Source of the DNA: CAZUGH01 sp964619785 | Lineage (GTDB): Bacteria; Bacillota; Clostridia; Lachnospirales; Lachnospiraceae | Assembly (NCBI GenBank): GCA_964619785.1 | Contig: CAZUGH010000003.1 | Coordinates: 1 to 64,000, forward strand | Length of the DNA: 64,000 nucleotides | Reading direction: 5' to 3' | Shown here: piece by piece, positions 50,294-59,223 of the stretch | How the letters are laid out: each line of letters starts with the position of its first letter | How positions within the stretch are numbered: the first letter of the stretch is position 1 | Made by a program: the position numbers and the translations under genes | The notes under the pieces: model-generated | What the model was told of the DNA's origin: nothing | Databases searched by the model: none | Seen by the model: only the letters and a program-made list of their open reading frames with translations

Positions 50294-51652
50294 TTATAAG
50301 AAGATATACTTGCAGATAAACAATACGGCAAGAACATACATCAATGGTGTAATCTTCTTGTGCTTACCACATACTAAGTTGATAATTACATAAGAGACAA
50401 CGCCGATTGCGATACCTTCTGCAATGCTGTACATCAAAGGCATAGCTAACAGACACAGATAAGCTGGTACCGCTTCTGTTAAGTCGTTGAAATCCACACC
50501 AAGGATTGCTGATACCATCAAAAATCCAACAAAGATTAATGCTGGAGCCGTAGCAAATCCAGGAATTGCTACAAAGATAGGTGAGAGGAAAATTGCAAAC
50601 AGGAACATGAGACCTGTAACAACAGAAGATAAACCTGTTCTACCACCTGCAGCTACACCAGCAGAAGACTCTACATAAGTTGTTGTTGTAGAAGTACCGA
50701 TAATCGCACCAGCAGAAGTAGCAATCGCATCTGCTAATAATGCCTGTTTAACACGTGGAAGTTTACCATTCTCATCTAGCATGTCTGCCTTATTTGCTAC
50801 ACCGATTAAGGTACCGATTGTATCAAACATATCAACAAACAAGAATGCTAATAAAATAACGATAAAGTTGATAATGCTAACACCGCTGAAATCAGCTTTG
50901 AAGCACTGACCAAATGTCTTACCTAGGTCTCCAAGATTAACAAATGACCAGGTTGGATATAAGGAATAGAAACCTGCATCTGGAGTAACTACATATACAC
51001 CACATGCCTGCATAATCATACCAAGTATCCATGTAGCCAAGATACCAATCAAGATGGAACCCTTTACATTCTTGATGTAAAGAACTACGGTAATGAATAA
51101 ACCAACTAAAGCTAAAATTGCACAGATACCCTTGGTATGGAAATCACCACTGAAATCAACATAAGATAACAGTGTGGACTCATTATCCACAACAAGATGT
51201 GCTCCCTGTAAACCGATAAAGGCGATAAACAAGCCAATACCAGCGCTCACGCCCTTCTTCAATCCCATCGGGATTGCATTGAAGATAGCTTCTCGAACAT
51301 TTGTAAGAGACAGGATAATAAAAATAATACCCTCTGCAAATACTGCCATCAAAGCAACCTGCCATGAGTAACCCATCGCTCCACATACTGTAAATGCAAA
51401 ATATGCATTCAGGCCCATACCAGGAGCTAACGCAAATGGGTAATTTGCTAATACTGCCATAGCAAATGTACCAACAAATGCTGCTAACGCGGTAGCAATC
51501 AGTACTGCATTCTTGTCCATCCCCGCTACTGAGAGCAATGATGGATTGACAGCCAAGATGTAAGCCATTGTCATGAATGTGGTGATACCGGCAATCACTT
51601 CAACTTTTACTGTCGTTTTGTTCTGTTTGATCTTAAACCATTTTTCTAACAT
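50294..51652 (-). CDS. NCS2-family purine permease (guanine/hypoxanthine type)
   Basis: 452 residues, about 13 TM helices, AzgA/PbuG subgroup of NCS2: FKIKQNKTTVKVEVIAGITTFMTMAYILAVNP, GMGLNAYFAFTVCGAMGYSW and the late ATSAGAIIGTSTTTTYVESSAGVAAGGRTGLSSV motif. It imports adenine, guanine or hypoxanthine with protons. It lies 31 bases after apt, which would ribosylate imported adenine, so the pair is functionally coherent. Confidence 0.95.
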   Translation of the reverse strand: MLEKWFKIKQNKTTVKVEVIAGITTFMTMAYILAVNPSLLSVAGMDKNAVLIATALAAFVGTFAMAVLANYPFALAPGMGLNAYFAFTVCGAMGYSWQVALMAVFAEGIIFIILSLTNVREAIFNAIPMGLKKGVSAGIGLFIAFIGLQGAHLVVDNESTLLSYVDFSGDFHTKGICAILALVGLFITVVLYIKNVKGSILIGILATWILGMIMQACGVYVVTPDAGFYSLYPTWSFVNLGDLGKTFGQCFKADFSGVSIINFIVILLAFLFVDMFDTIGTLIGVANKADMLDENGKLPRVKQALLADAIATSAGAIIGTSTTTTYVESSAGVAAGGRTGLSSVVTGLMFLFAIFLSPIFVAIPGFATAPALIFVGFLMVSAILGVDFNDLTEAVPAYLCLLAMPLMYSIAEGIAIGVVSYVIINLVCGKHKKITPLMYVLAVLFICKYIFL

Positions 51653-51683
51653 TTTGTTCCTCCTCTAAAATGATATATTAAGG

Positions 51684-52208
51684 TTATTTACCTTCGTAAG
51701 TTATAACGGATGCCACATCGTACTTTGCTAATTTCTTGCGGCCCTCAAGACCTGCAAGCTCCATCAAAAATACAATCTTCGCAACCTCTCCCCCAAGCTC
51801 TTCAACCAACTTGGCACAAGCTTCAATCGTTCCACCTGTTGCAATCAAATCATCAATCAGTACAACCTTCTGACCAGGTAAAATCGCATCCTTGTGAATC
51901 TCAATCACTGCACTACCATACTCTAAATCATATTCAGCCGATACCGTCTCACAAGGTAATTTCCCCTTCTTGCGGCAAGGCACAAATGGCTTACCCATCG
52001 CATAGGCAACAGGAACTCCGAAAATAAAGCCTCTTGACTCCGTACCAACAACGACATCAAAATCTACATCCTTCAAGCAATCAATCATCGAATCAATCGC
52101 CAGTTTCAATCCGTCTGCATCCTGTAAAATAGAAGTAATATCTCGAAAAATAATACCCTCTTCTGGAAAGTCAGGAATGCTTCTTACGTATTCTTCAATC
52201 TTCTTCAC
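51684..52208 (-). CDS. apt: Adenine phosphoribosyltransferase
   Basis: Converts adenine plus PRPP to AMP. 174 residues, standard length. It starts MKKIEEYVRSIPDFPEEGIIFRDIT and has the PRPP-binding VVLIDDLIATGGTIEACAKLVEELGG. It is first in a run with the NCS2 permease. A promoter with consensus -10 lies at 52243-52271. No purine riboswitch is seen in its short leader. Confidence 0.97.
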   Translation of the reverse strand: MKKIEEYVRSIPDFPEEGIIFRDITSILQDADGLKLAIDSMIDCLKDVDFDVVVGTESRGFIFGVPVAYAMGKPFVPCRKKGKLPCETVSAEYDLEYGSAVIEIHKDAILPGQKVVLIDDLIATGGTIEACAKLVEELGGEVAKIVFLMELAGLEGRKKLAKYDVASVITYEGK

Positions 52209-52242
52209 AATAATCTCCTCGTTTCATTGACGTAATAATTAT

Positions 52243-52271
52243 ATTATAGATGGGATAGCCAATTTATTCAA
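52243..52271 (-). promoter_or_regulatory. Promoter of apt
   Basis: TTGAAT (52266-52271), 17 bases and a perfect TATAAT (52243-52248) on the minus strand, about 35 bases upstream of the apt start. Confidence 0.82.
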
Positions 52272-52283
52272 GCATTTTCATAC

Positions 52284-52324
52284 AAAAACAGCCACATCAC
52301 AACTTTCTAGCCGTGACATGACTG
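52284..52324 (-). terminator. Terminator of the arabinofuranosidase gene
   Basis: A twelve-base stem (52289-52300 with 52313-52324, including GU pairs) followed on the minus strand by T5. It lies 17 bases after the GH51 stop. Confidence 0.8.
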
Positions 52325-52340
52325 CAATTTTAAATTTCAC

Positions 52341-53828
52341 TTATTTACATGCAAAACGAATCATATTATATGAATGAGGCTCTAGCATAATCTCATTCAA
52401 AGTGGCATTCCCATCATGTGGCACTACATTCTCTGGTTGCTCTGCTGAATTATTAATCTTCATATCATCATGGTTGAGTACCTGATGCATCAGGACAGAA
52501 TCGAGCCCCATATCCTGCGTCAAAAGTTCGAGTGATACACTGTCTTGCATATTTCGATTCACAACGAACAAGGTCAGCTCATTCTTCTCCTCATCATATA
52601 CCGCAGAGGAGTCCACATATGGAATCGCATCCTTATCTCCGGCAGCATAGGTATCGCATGTACAATCAACCTTCAGTGCCGTTCCTCTACCATAACGACA
52701 TGCATTCATATAAGGATAGAAAATGGTCTGCAGCCACATCTTACCACCTGTAACTGTCATGATTGGTGCAATGACATTCACAAGCTGCGCCAAGCAGCCA
52801 ATCTTAACACGGTCAGCGTGGTTAATCAAGGTATTTAGAAGGCATCCAACAACCAGTGCATCTTCCATCGTGTAGATATCCTCTAACTGTGGTGGTGCAA
52901 TCTGCCAACGCTCTAGTTTCTTATCCTGCTCATTGGAATGGAACCATACATTCCACTCATCAAAGGAGAGATTAATATCTTTATCAGAACCTTTCTCCTT
53001 CTTGACTTTGTCGCAAATATCAACAATAATTCGGATGAATCGATCCATATCCATAGAACAGCCTAGATAAGCCTCTGTATCATTATCTGGATTTCCATAA
53101 TAACTATGTAGAGACAGATAATCAATTTGATCGTAACAGCCTCTCAACACAGTCTCTTCCCATTCACCAAAGGTCTCCATGCCGATTCCCGAGCTTCCGC
53201 AAGCGACAAGCTCAATCGAAGGGTCGGTCCATTTCATAATCTTGGCCGCTTCACATGCTTTCTTGGCGTAGTCCTTGGCTTCTAAATGACAGATTTGCCA
53301 TGGGCCATCCATCTCATTACCAAGACACCATGTATGGATACCAAAAGGTTCCTCAAATCCATTTTTTCGTCTCATATTAGCAAAATGAGTATCCGTTACA
53401 CAGTTACAATACTCAACTAGATTTCCAGCCTCAGCACCACCTCTAGTTCCTAGATTGACTGCCATCATCACTTCTGTGTCAGTACGTTTTGCCCATTCCT
53501 GAAATTCATCCAATCCCACCTGATTGGTTTCAATCGTTCCCCAAGCCAACTCTAACTTCTTCGGACGTTCTTCTTTTGGACCAACTCCATCTTCCCAATT
53601 GTATCCAGATACAAAATTACCACCCGGATAACGCACGATAGGCACCTTCATCTCTTTGATGATATTCAATACATCCTGACGAAATCCCATATCATCTGCC
53701 GTCTCATGTCCTGGCTCATAGATTCCACCATAGACTGCACGTCCCAAATGCTCGATAAAAGAACCATACAATCTGTCATCAATCTTACTTACAATCTCAT
53801 TCTTGCTACATTTCAACTTTGCTTTCAT
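52341..53828 (-). CDS. Alpha-L-arabinofuranosidase, GH51, intracellular
   Basis: Releases arabinose from arabino-oligosaccharides. 495 residues without a signal peptide, as usual for intracellular GH51. Catalytic acid/base E172 is in HTWCLGNEMDGPWQ and nucleophile E291 in INLSFDEWNVW. Other family blocks (YGGIYEPG, RYPGGNFVSGYNWEDGVGP) are intact. GGAGGG lies six bases before the ATG. It is divergent from an AraC regulator at 53963 and is followed by its own terminator. It pairs functionally with the GH11 xylanase, which would expose arabinosylated xylo-oligomers. Confidence 0.97.
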   Translation of the reverse strand: MKAKLKCSKNEIVSKIDDRLYGSFIEHLGRAVYGGIYEPGHETADDMGFRQDVLNIIKEMKVPIVRYPGGNFVSGYNWEDGVGPKEERPKKLELAWGTIETNQVGLDEFQEWAKRTDTEVMMAVNLGTRGGAEAGNLVEYCNCVTDTHFANMRRKNGFEEPFGIHTWCLGNEMDGPWQICHLEAKDYAKKACEAAKIMKWTDPSIELVACGSSGIGMETFGEWEETVLRGCYDQIDYLSLHSYYGNPDNDTEAYLGCSMDMDRFIRIIVDICDKVKKEKGSDKDINLSFDEWNVWFHSNEQDKKLERWQIAPPQLEDIYTMEDALVVGCLLNTLINHADRVKIGCLAQLVNVIAPIMTVTGGKMWLQTIFYPYMNACRYGRGTALKVDCTCDTYAAGDKDAIPYVDSSAVYDEEKNELTLFVVNRNMQDSVSLELLTQDMGLDSVLMHQVLNHDDMKINNSAEQPENVVPHDGNATLNEIMLEPHSYNMIRFACK

Positions 53829-53914
53829 GTCAAACCCTCCAAGTTTTATTCTACTTTCATTTTAACAATTGTATCCAATTTGTACATGCTTTTTTCTGTC
53901 ATAAAACTAACATA

Positions 53915-53943
53915 TTGTGCAATCTTTCTTTTTCTGATACACT
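53915..53943 (+). promoter_or_regulatory. Promoter of the divergent AraC regulator
   Basis: TTGTGC (53915-53920), 17 bases and TACACT (53938-53943), 19 bases before the ATG. Confidence 0.6.
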
Positions 53944-53962
53944 AGAACGAGGAGGTACAATC

Positions 53963-54760
53963 ATGCATATTAACAAAATTGGTTATCACCACAGCCATGA
54001 CGCTTCGCTATTCATCCAACGTCCCGCCGGTTCTGGTGACTATCTCTTGCTCTTAGTCTTCACACCGTCGCGCATGATACTAGAGGAAAATGAAATCATT
54101 AGCCAGGAGCCATTTTTCATCCTATATGAACAGGGCGTTCCACAGAACTACGGTGCCTACGAAGATATTTATATGGACGACTGGATGCATTTTTCGATGG
54201 AAGAGAAAGAATTGTCCCTGATTCGTCAGCTCGGGATTGTGATGAATACCCCTGTAGTTCTTGACAACCTCGACGAGTTATCTCATATGATGCAAGCAAT
54301 GACTTACGAATATCACTCCACCCATCCGCTGCATCAGGAAAATCTCAATCTATACCTGCGACTATTTTTCCATAAGCTAAGCGAAAATTTCAACGACACA
54401 GCAAATCGCAGTCCACATTTTCCTATCTTCAATCGAATTCGTACACACATATACAATGAACCATACCTCGAGTATTCTGTGGATTCACTAGCAAGAGAGG
54501 CTAACCTCAGTCGCTCTTCTTTCCAGCACATATACCACGATATTTTTCACGTCAACGTCAGCACAGATATACGAAAAGCTCGCATTGACCATGGCCGCTA
54601 CCTGCTCTCCTCAACCCTGCTGCCGGTCTACCAGATTGCAGATATGTGTGGCTACCACAGTGAGATACATTTCATGCGACAGTTCAAACAACAGATGAAG
54701 ATGACTCCTTCCGAATACAGAAAAAATCTCCCTCCCACGAATGGGAAGAAGATTCTCTAA
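53963..54760 (+). CDS. AraC-family regulator divergent from GH51
   Basis: About 265 residues. The N-terminal sensor region (to about 160) begins MHINKIGYHHSHDASLFIQRPAG. The C-terminal AraC domain has YSVDSLAREANLSRSSFQHIYH and IADMCGYHSEIHFMRQFKQQM, ending TPSEYRKNLPP. GAGGAGG precedes the ATG at 53963; an open frame to 53819 reads out of the opposite-strand GH51 start and is spurious. It is the likely regulator of the GH51 gene, perhaps in response to arabinose. Its stop codon abuts the stop of the convergent ACT-domain gene with no gap. Confidence 0.9.
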   Translation: MHINKIGYHHSHDASLFIQRPAGSGDYLLLLVFTPSRMILEENEIISQEPFFILYEQGVPQNYGAYEDIYMDDWMHFSMEEKELSLIRQLGIVMNTPVVLDNLDELSHMMQAMTYEYHSTHPLHQENLNLYLRLFFHKLSENFNDTANRSPHFPIFNRIRTHIYNEPYLEYSVDSLAREANLSRSSFQHIYHDIFHVNVSTDIRKARIDHGRYLLSSTLLPVYQIADMCGYHSEIHFMRQFKQQMKMTPSEYRKNLPPTNGKKIL

Positions 54761-55204
54761 TCAACTTCGTCCTAATATTTTAACATAATGAACACCCTGC
54801 CTAGCCTCAATCTCTTCCATCATTTCTGTCACATCACGAGAAGTGGTTAAGACCTCTACGCTCAGAGTCAGCGAGGCTATTCCATTAATCGGAATTGTCT
54901 GATGAATCGTCAGAATATTCGCGTTACATTCTGCAATCGTGCGTAATACACTAGAAAGAACGCCGGGCTCATCTTCCATTTGCAAGACAAAGGTCAATGT
55001 CTTGCCTTTTGCATCCTCATGAAACGGAAAGATGTCATCCTTATATTTATAGAAGGAACTTCTGCTGATGCCAACTCGTTCTGCTGCTTCCTGAATGCTA
55101 TCCACAGCCTTGGTATCCATCAGTCGTTTCGCCTCTACTACCTTCAGAAGTACTTCTGGTACTGCCTTCTCTTTCAGTACGAAGTATTTACCTTTTTCTC
55201 TCAT
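54761..55204 (-). CDS. ACT domain protein with N-terminal HTH (PheB-like)
   Basis: 147 residues. The N-terminal half carries a helix-turn-helix (AVDSIQEAAERVGISRSSFYKYKDDIF). The C-terminal ACT domain (about 70-140) is LTFVLQMEDEPGVLSSVLRTIAECNANILTIHQT. It resembles the PheB/UPF0735 group, thought to regulate amino-acid metabolism. It lies 27 bases downstream of aspartate kinase on the same strand, so a role in sensing an aspartate-family amino acid is plausible. Confidence 0.88.
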   Translation of the reverse strand: MREKGKYFVLKEKAVPEVLLKVVEAKRLMDTKAVDSIQEAAERVGISRSSFYKYKDDIFPFHEDAKGKTLTFVLQMEDEPGVLSSVLRTIAECNANILTIHQTIPINGIASLTLSVEVLTTSRDVTEMMEEIEARQGVHYVKILGRS

Positions 55205-55231
55205 AGCAACCCCTCCACTGAGTATAACAAG

Positions 55232-56554
55232 TTATACAAGCTGTGTTGTTACAAAGATATCGTAGATTGCATGAATGGCCTTCTCAAATTCTGAATTGCT
55301 CACACCAATAATGATGTTCAACTCACTTGAACCCTGGTCAATCATCTTAACATTGACATGGGCATGTGCTAATGCAGCGAAAATTCTACCAGCAGTACCA
55401 CGCATCTGTCTCATTCCACGTCCGACAACAGCGATTAGTGCCAAGTCAGATTCCAGATCAATCAGGTCTGGAGCTACTGCACGATGAAGTCCCGCCAGTA
55501 CACTTTGCTCTTTTGCCTCAAATTCAGCTTCATGTACAAACACGGTCATGGTATCAATACCAGATGGAACATGCTCGAACGAGATACCATTATCCTCAAA
55601 TACCTCGAGAACCTTTCTCCCAAACCCAATCTCTAAATTCATCATATCTTTTTCAATGTTAATCGCCACAAAATCCTTCTTACCAGCAACTCCTGTAATT
55701 GTATATTTAGGACGGTTGCATGTACCCTCAACAATCATCGTACCCGCTGCTTCTGGGTCATTGGTATTACGAATATTGATTGGAATGCCTTCCTTACGAA
55801 CAGGGAAAATAGCATCTTCATGAAGAACCGAAGCTCCCATATATGCCAACTCACGAAGTTCCTTATAAGTGATAACCTCAATCACCTCTGGGTCTTTTAC
55901 AATTCTAGGATCTGCAATTAAGAAACCTGATACATCGGTCCAGTTCTCATAGATGTCTGCCTGAATTGCCTTCGCTACGATAGAGCCTGTCACATCGGAA
56001 CCACCACGGGAAAATGTATGCACGGTTCCATCTTCCTTCGCACCATAGAAGCCAGGGATAACTGCCTTCTCTGTCTGCGCCAAACGTGCTGATAACACTT
56101 CATGTGTCTTTTCTGCCATAAAATCGCCATTCTCATCAAAGAAAATAACCTCAGCAGAATCAATAAAATCATATTCTAAATAGGCAGCTAGCAAAATACC
56201 ATTTAGATATTCGCCTCGAGATGCTGCATAATCAATTCCTTCTTTTTTCTTAAAGTTAGCTTCAATCGTCTTAAATTCATCTTCTAACGAAACAGACAAT
56301 CCAAGTCCATCGATAATTTCCTGGTAACGCGCCTTAATCTTAGTCAGCTGGGAAGAAAAATTCTTGCCTTCCTCTGCCTGGGCATAACACTTATATAACA
56401 TATCAGTTACTTTCGTATCTTTGGGATTTCTCTTACCTGGAGCAGAAGGTACCACATATCTTCTTGCCGAATCGAGATGAATAATCTCTCCTACCTTCTG
56501 AAACTGTTCTGCACTTGCTAATGAACTTCCACCAAACTTAACTACTTTCTTCAT
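55232..56554 (-). CDS. Aspartate kinase
   Basis: Phosphorylates L-aspartate, the first step to Lys, Met, Thr and Ile. 440 residues, monofunctional (LysC/YclM type). The kinase domain opens KVVKFGGSSLASAEQFQKV; TFSRGGSDVTGSIVAKAIQAD is the Gly-rich ATP/aspartate signature. Two C-terminal ACT domains (about 295-440) allow end-product inhibition. AAGGAGA precedes the ATG. It is followed by an ACT/HTH gene in the same direction. Which end product inhibits it cannot be read from the sequence. Confidence 0.95.
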   Translation of the reverse strand: MKKVVKFGGSSLASAEQFQKVGEIIHLDSARRYVVPSAPGKRNPKDTKVTDMLYKCYAQAEEGKNFSSQLTKIKARYQEIIDGLGLSVSLEDEFKTIEANFKKKEGIDYAASRGEYLNGILLAAYLEYDFIDSAEVIFFDENGDFMAEKTHEVLSARLAQTEKAVIPGFYGAKEDGTVHTFSRGGSDVTGSIVAKAIQADIYENWTDVSGFLIADPRIVKDPEVIEVITYKELRELAYMGASVLHEDAIFPVRKEGIPINIRNTNDPEAAGTMIVEGTCNRPKYTITGVAGKKDFVAINIEKDMMNLEIGFGRKVLEVFEDNGISFEHVPSGIDTMTVFVHEAEFEAKEQSVLAGLHRAVAPDLIDLESDLALIAVVGRGMRQMRGTAGRIFAALAHAHVNVKMIDQGSSELNIIIGVSNSEFEKAIHAIYDIFVTTQLV

Positions 56555-56646
56555 CGTTGATTGCTCTCCTTAATTCTTATTATCCAGCATACTCGTTTTG
56601 TCCGTCACTGGTGTACATTTGTGCTCAATAGAAAGAATAATAGCAT

Positions 56647-56675
56647 AAAAAAAACCCTTTTGCAAGGGCTTTTTT
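56647..56675 (-). terminator. Terminator after the dus gene
   Basis: The CCCTT/AAGGG stem (56655-56659 with 56664-56668) has AAAA/TTTT flanks and an eight-base U tract on the minus strand. It ends the five-gene operon about 30 bases after the dus stop. Confidence 0.85.
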
Positions 56676-56703
56676 ATTTATATTTGTTTTTGCTAAATAT
56701 ATA

Positions 56704-57633
56704 TTATCTCTCATTCCGAAACATTTTTTGTACAGCCACCTCATATTCGCTTAAATGCTGCGCCTTACGAATATGCTTTAAATCTTTTTCGCCATCTTCC
56801 ATTCCTTGTGAAAGATAGAACCAAATCTCTTTCATTTTAAATAGTACATTACGTTCTCCTGACATTTCACGTTGATAAGCCTCATACAGCTCATCATGAA
56901 ATAAACGTAACGTCTCCTCTGACCCACTATCGCCATACTGTATTTTCTGTGCTAATGCAGGGTCACGAAGCAACCCTCTTCCTAGCATAATATGGTCAAT
57001 CCGAGGAAAATCACATTGAAACTTCTCATAATCTCTAGTCGTGAAGATGTCTCCATTATAACACAACGGATTGCTGCTCTCTTTCACTGCTTGCGCAAAT
57101 ACATCCATTCTCGGATGATTGCGATACATGTCTGTCTTCAATCTTGGATGAATAATCAACTCTTCTAACGGATACTGATTATAGATTGGCAAAAGTGTCT
57201 CAAACTCACTCTCATCTTCTAACCCTATCCTCGTCTTGATGGAGATACGGATCTTCGGATTCTCAAAAATCTCATCTAAAAATCTCTGCAATGTCAATGG
57301 ATCTTCAAGAAATCCTGCACCTTTATGTTTGGTAACTACCGTACCAGACGGACATCCCAAATTCAGATTGACATGATCATATCCCATATCAAGTAATTCA
57401 ATTACCGCCTTATTAAATAAATCGGCACGATTGGTCAAAAGCTGGGGTACAAGAGTAATCCCCTGATTATTCTCAGGGGCAATATCTCTCTTCGCCTTTG
57501 GGGTCATTCGTTTCCCCTGCCCCAATGATACAAACGGGGCAAAGTACGTATCAATTCCTCTGTAATACTTATGAAAAGCATTTCGATAAATAAACCCTGT
57601 TATTCCTTCTAATGGAGCATAGTCGATTCTCAT
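56704..57633 (-). CDS. dus: tRNA-dihydrouridine synthase
   Basis: An FMN enzyme reducing uridines in tRNA. 309 residues in a TIM barrel. It starts MRIDYAPLEGITGFIYRNAF, then VPQLLTNRADLFNKAVIELL, the Cys-containing active-site block LNLGCPSGTVVTKHKGAGFLEDP, ISIKTRIGLEDESEF, LIIHPRLKTD, and NGDIFT. It overlaps the FGGY kinase gene by four bases and ends the operon, so it is co-transcribed with sugar-metabolism genes. Which tRNA position it modifies is unknown. Confidence 0.94.
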   Translation of the reverse strand: MRIDYAPLEGITGFIYRNAFHKYYRGIDTYFAPFVSLGQGKRMTPKAKRDIAPENNQGITLVPQLLTNRADLFNKAVIELLDMGYDHVNLNLGCPSGTVVTKHKGAGFLEDPLTLQRFLDEIFENPKIRISIKTRIGLEDESEFETLLPIYNQYPLEELIIHPRLKTDMYRNHPRMDVFAQAVKESSNPLCYNGDIFTTRDYEKFQCDFPRIDHIMLGRGLLRDPALAQKIQYGDSGSEETLRLFHDELYEAYQREMSGERNVLFKMKEIWFYLSQGMEDGEKDLKHIRKAQHLSEYEVAVQKMFRNER

Positions 57634-59219
57634 ACCTTCATCGTATCCACAGCAGCTCGCTCAATCGCAAGCGAAGCTGTGTAACCCTTCATGAATTCAT
57701 TATAGCCAGCAACATCCGATGCATCTGGTTCCATCGTGCTGCCCTCCTGTCCGACAAATACCTGTTGTGCTAAGAACTCCTCCAATGTCTGACCATCCTT
57801 TTTATTCACACGATAGGATGCTAACAATGCAATCCCCCATGCTCCACCTTCACCTGCTGTGTCCATTACCGTGACAGGTGCATCAATCGCTGCTGCCATG
57901 ATTTTCTGTCCAACACCCTTTGTCTTGAACAGACCGCCATGTCCCATCATTCGATCTATTTTCACATTTTCCTGCTTGAGCATAATATCAAGACCAGTCT
58001 TCAATGCGCCTAGGGAAGTAAACAAGTGAACACGCATGAAGTTGGCAAGATTAAACTTACTATCTGGCGTACGTACAAACAGCGGTCTACCTTCTTCGAA
58101 CCCTGTAATATGTTCTCCTGAGAAGTAGTTATATGCCATCAATCCACCACAGTCCGCATCACCCTCTAAAGCCTTATTGTAAAGTGTTCCGAATAACTGA
58201 TTCATATCAACTTGCATTCCCATACTCTCTGCAAACTCTTTAAAGATAGACACCCATGCATTCAAATCTGAAGTACAATTGTTACAATGAACCATGCCAA
58301 CTAGATGGCCTGTTGGTGTCGTAACCAAATCAAGTTCTGGATATACTTTCGACAACTCTTTTTCAAGTACCACCATAGCAAATACGCTTGTTCCAGCAGA
58401 TACATTACCTGTTCTTACGGCAACACTATTCGTAGCTGCCATACCGGTACCAGCATCACCCTCTGGTGGACACACGGGTGCTCCTGCTGTTAATTTACCA
58501 CTAACATCTAATCGCTTAACACCTTCTTCTGTCAGATATCCTGCATCTTCACCTGCCGACATAACAGCTGGCATGATTTCCTCTAGTTTCCAAGGATATG
58601 CTTTGACCTCAGGTAATTCATCAAACTGGTTAATCATTTTCTGGTAAAACTGTCCGGTAGCGATATCAATTGGAAACATTCCTGACGCCTCACCTACACC
58701 TAACGCCCTTACTCCTGTCAATTGCCAGTGAATATAGCCTGCTAGTGTAGTAAAATAACTCACCTTCGATACATGCTCCTCCTGATTCAGAATTGCCTGA
58801 TAAAGATGAGCAATACTCCAGCGCTGTGGAATATGATAGGAAAATAATTCAGTCAATTTCTCAGAAGCTTCTTCTGTAATGGTATTACGCCATGTACGAA
58901 ATGGAACCAGCAGTTCGCCATCCTCATCAAATGCCATATAACCATGCATCATTGCACTAAATCCTACTGCTGAAAGCTTTGTGATAGTCGCACCATACTT
59001 CTTCTCTACATCCTTTGTCATCTGCGTATAACTATCTTGAAGCCCTGCCCAGATATCATCCAAACGATAGGTCCAGATATTATTTTCTAATCGATTCTCC
59101 CAATCATGACTACCTGATGCGATTGGCTCATTCTTATCATTGATTAGTACTGCCTTTATTCTAGTTGAACCAAACTCAATTCCTAACACTGCTTTACCAT
59201 CTTCAATAAACTGCTTCAT
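57630..59219 (-). CDS. FGGY-family carbohydrate kinase
   Basis: Phosphorylates a pentulose or similar sugar. 529 residues in two FGGY actin-like domains: GIEFGSTRIKAVLI (phosphate 1 loop), VGFSAMMHGYMAF (substrate side), then VRTGNVSAGTSVFAMVV and the late adenosine motif RMMGHGGLFKTKGVGQKIMAAAI. It resembles xylulokinase/ribulokinase-like proteins of Lachnospiraceae, and the substrate cannot be fixed by reading. It lies four bases after the GH3 gene and overlaps dus by four. Together with the GH3, it would process sugars released inside the cell. Confidence 0.92.
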   Translation of the reverse strand: MKQFIEDGKAVLGIEFGSTRIKAVLINDKNEPIASGSHDWENRLENNIWTYRLDDIWAGLQDSYTQMTKDVEKKYGATITKLSAVGFSAMMHGYMAFDEDGELLVPFRTWRNTITEEASEKLTELFSYHIPQRWSIAHLYQAILNQEEHVSKVSYFTTLAGYIHWQLTGVRALGVGEASGMFPIDIATGQFYQKMINQFDELPEVKAYPWKLEEIMPAVMSAGEDAGYLTEEGVKRLDVSGKLTAGAPVCPPEGDAGTGMAATNSVAVRTGNVSAGTSVFAMVVLEKELSKVYPELDLVTTPTGHLVGMVHCNNCTSDLNAWVSIFKEFAESMGMQVDMNQLFGTLYNKALEGDADCGGLMAYNYFSGEHITGFEEGRPLFVRTPDSKFNLANFMRVHLFTSLGALKTGLDIMLKQENVKIDRMMGHGGLFKTKGVGQKIMAAAIDAPVTVMDTAGEGGAWGIALLASYRVNKKDGQTLEEFLAQQVFVGQEGSTMEPDASDVAGYNEFMKGYTASLAIERAAVDTMKV

Positions 59220-59223
59220 TTCC

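Noticed and set aside
52209..52330. Purine riboswitch ahead of apt
   Set aside because: Only a plain promoter and the neighbour's terminator are present.
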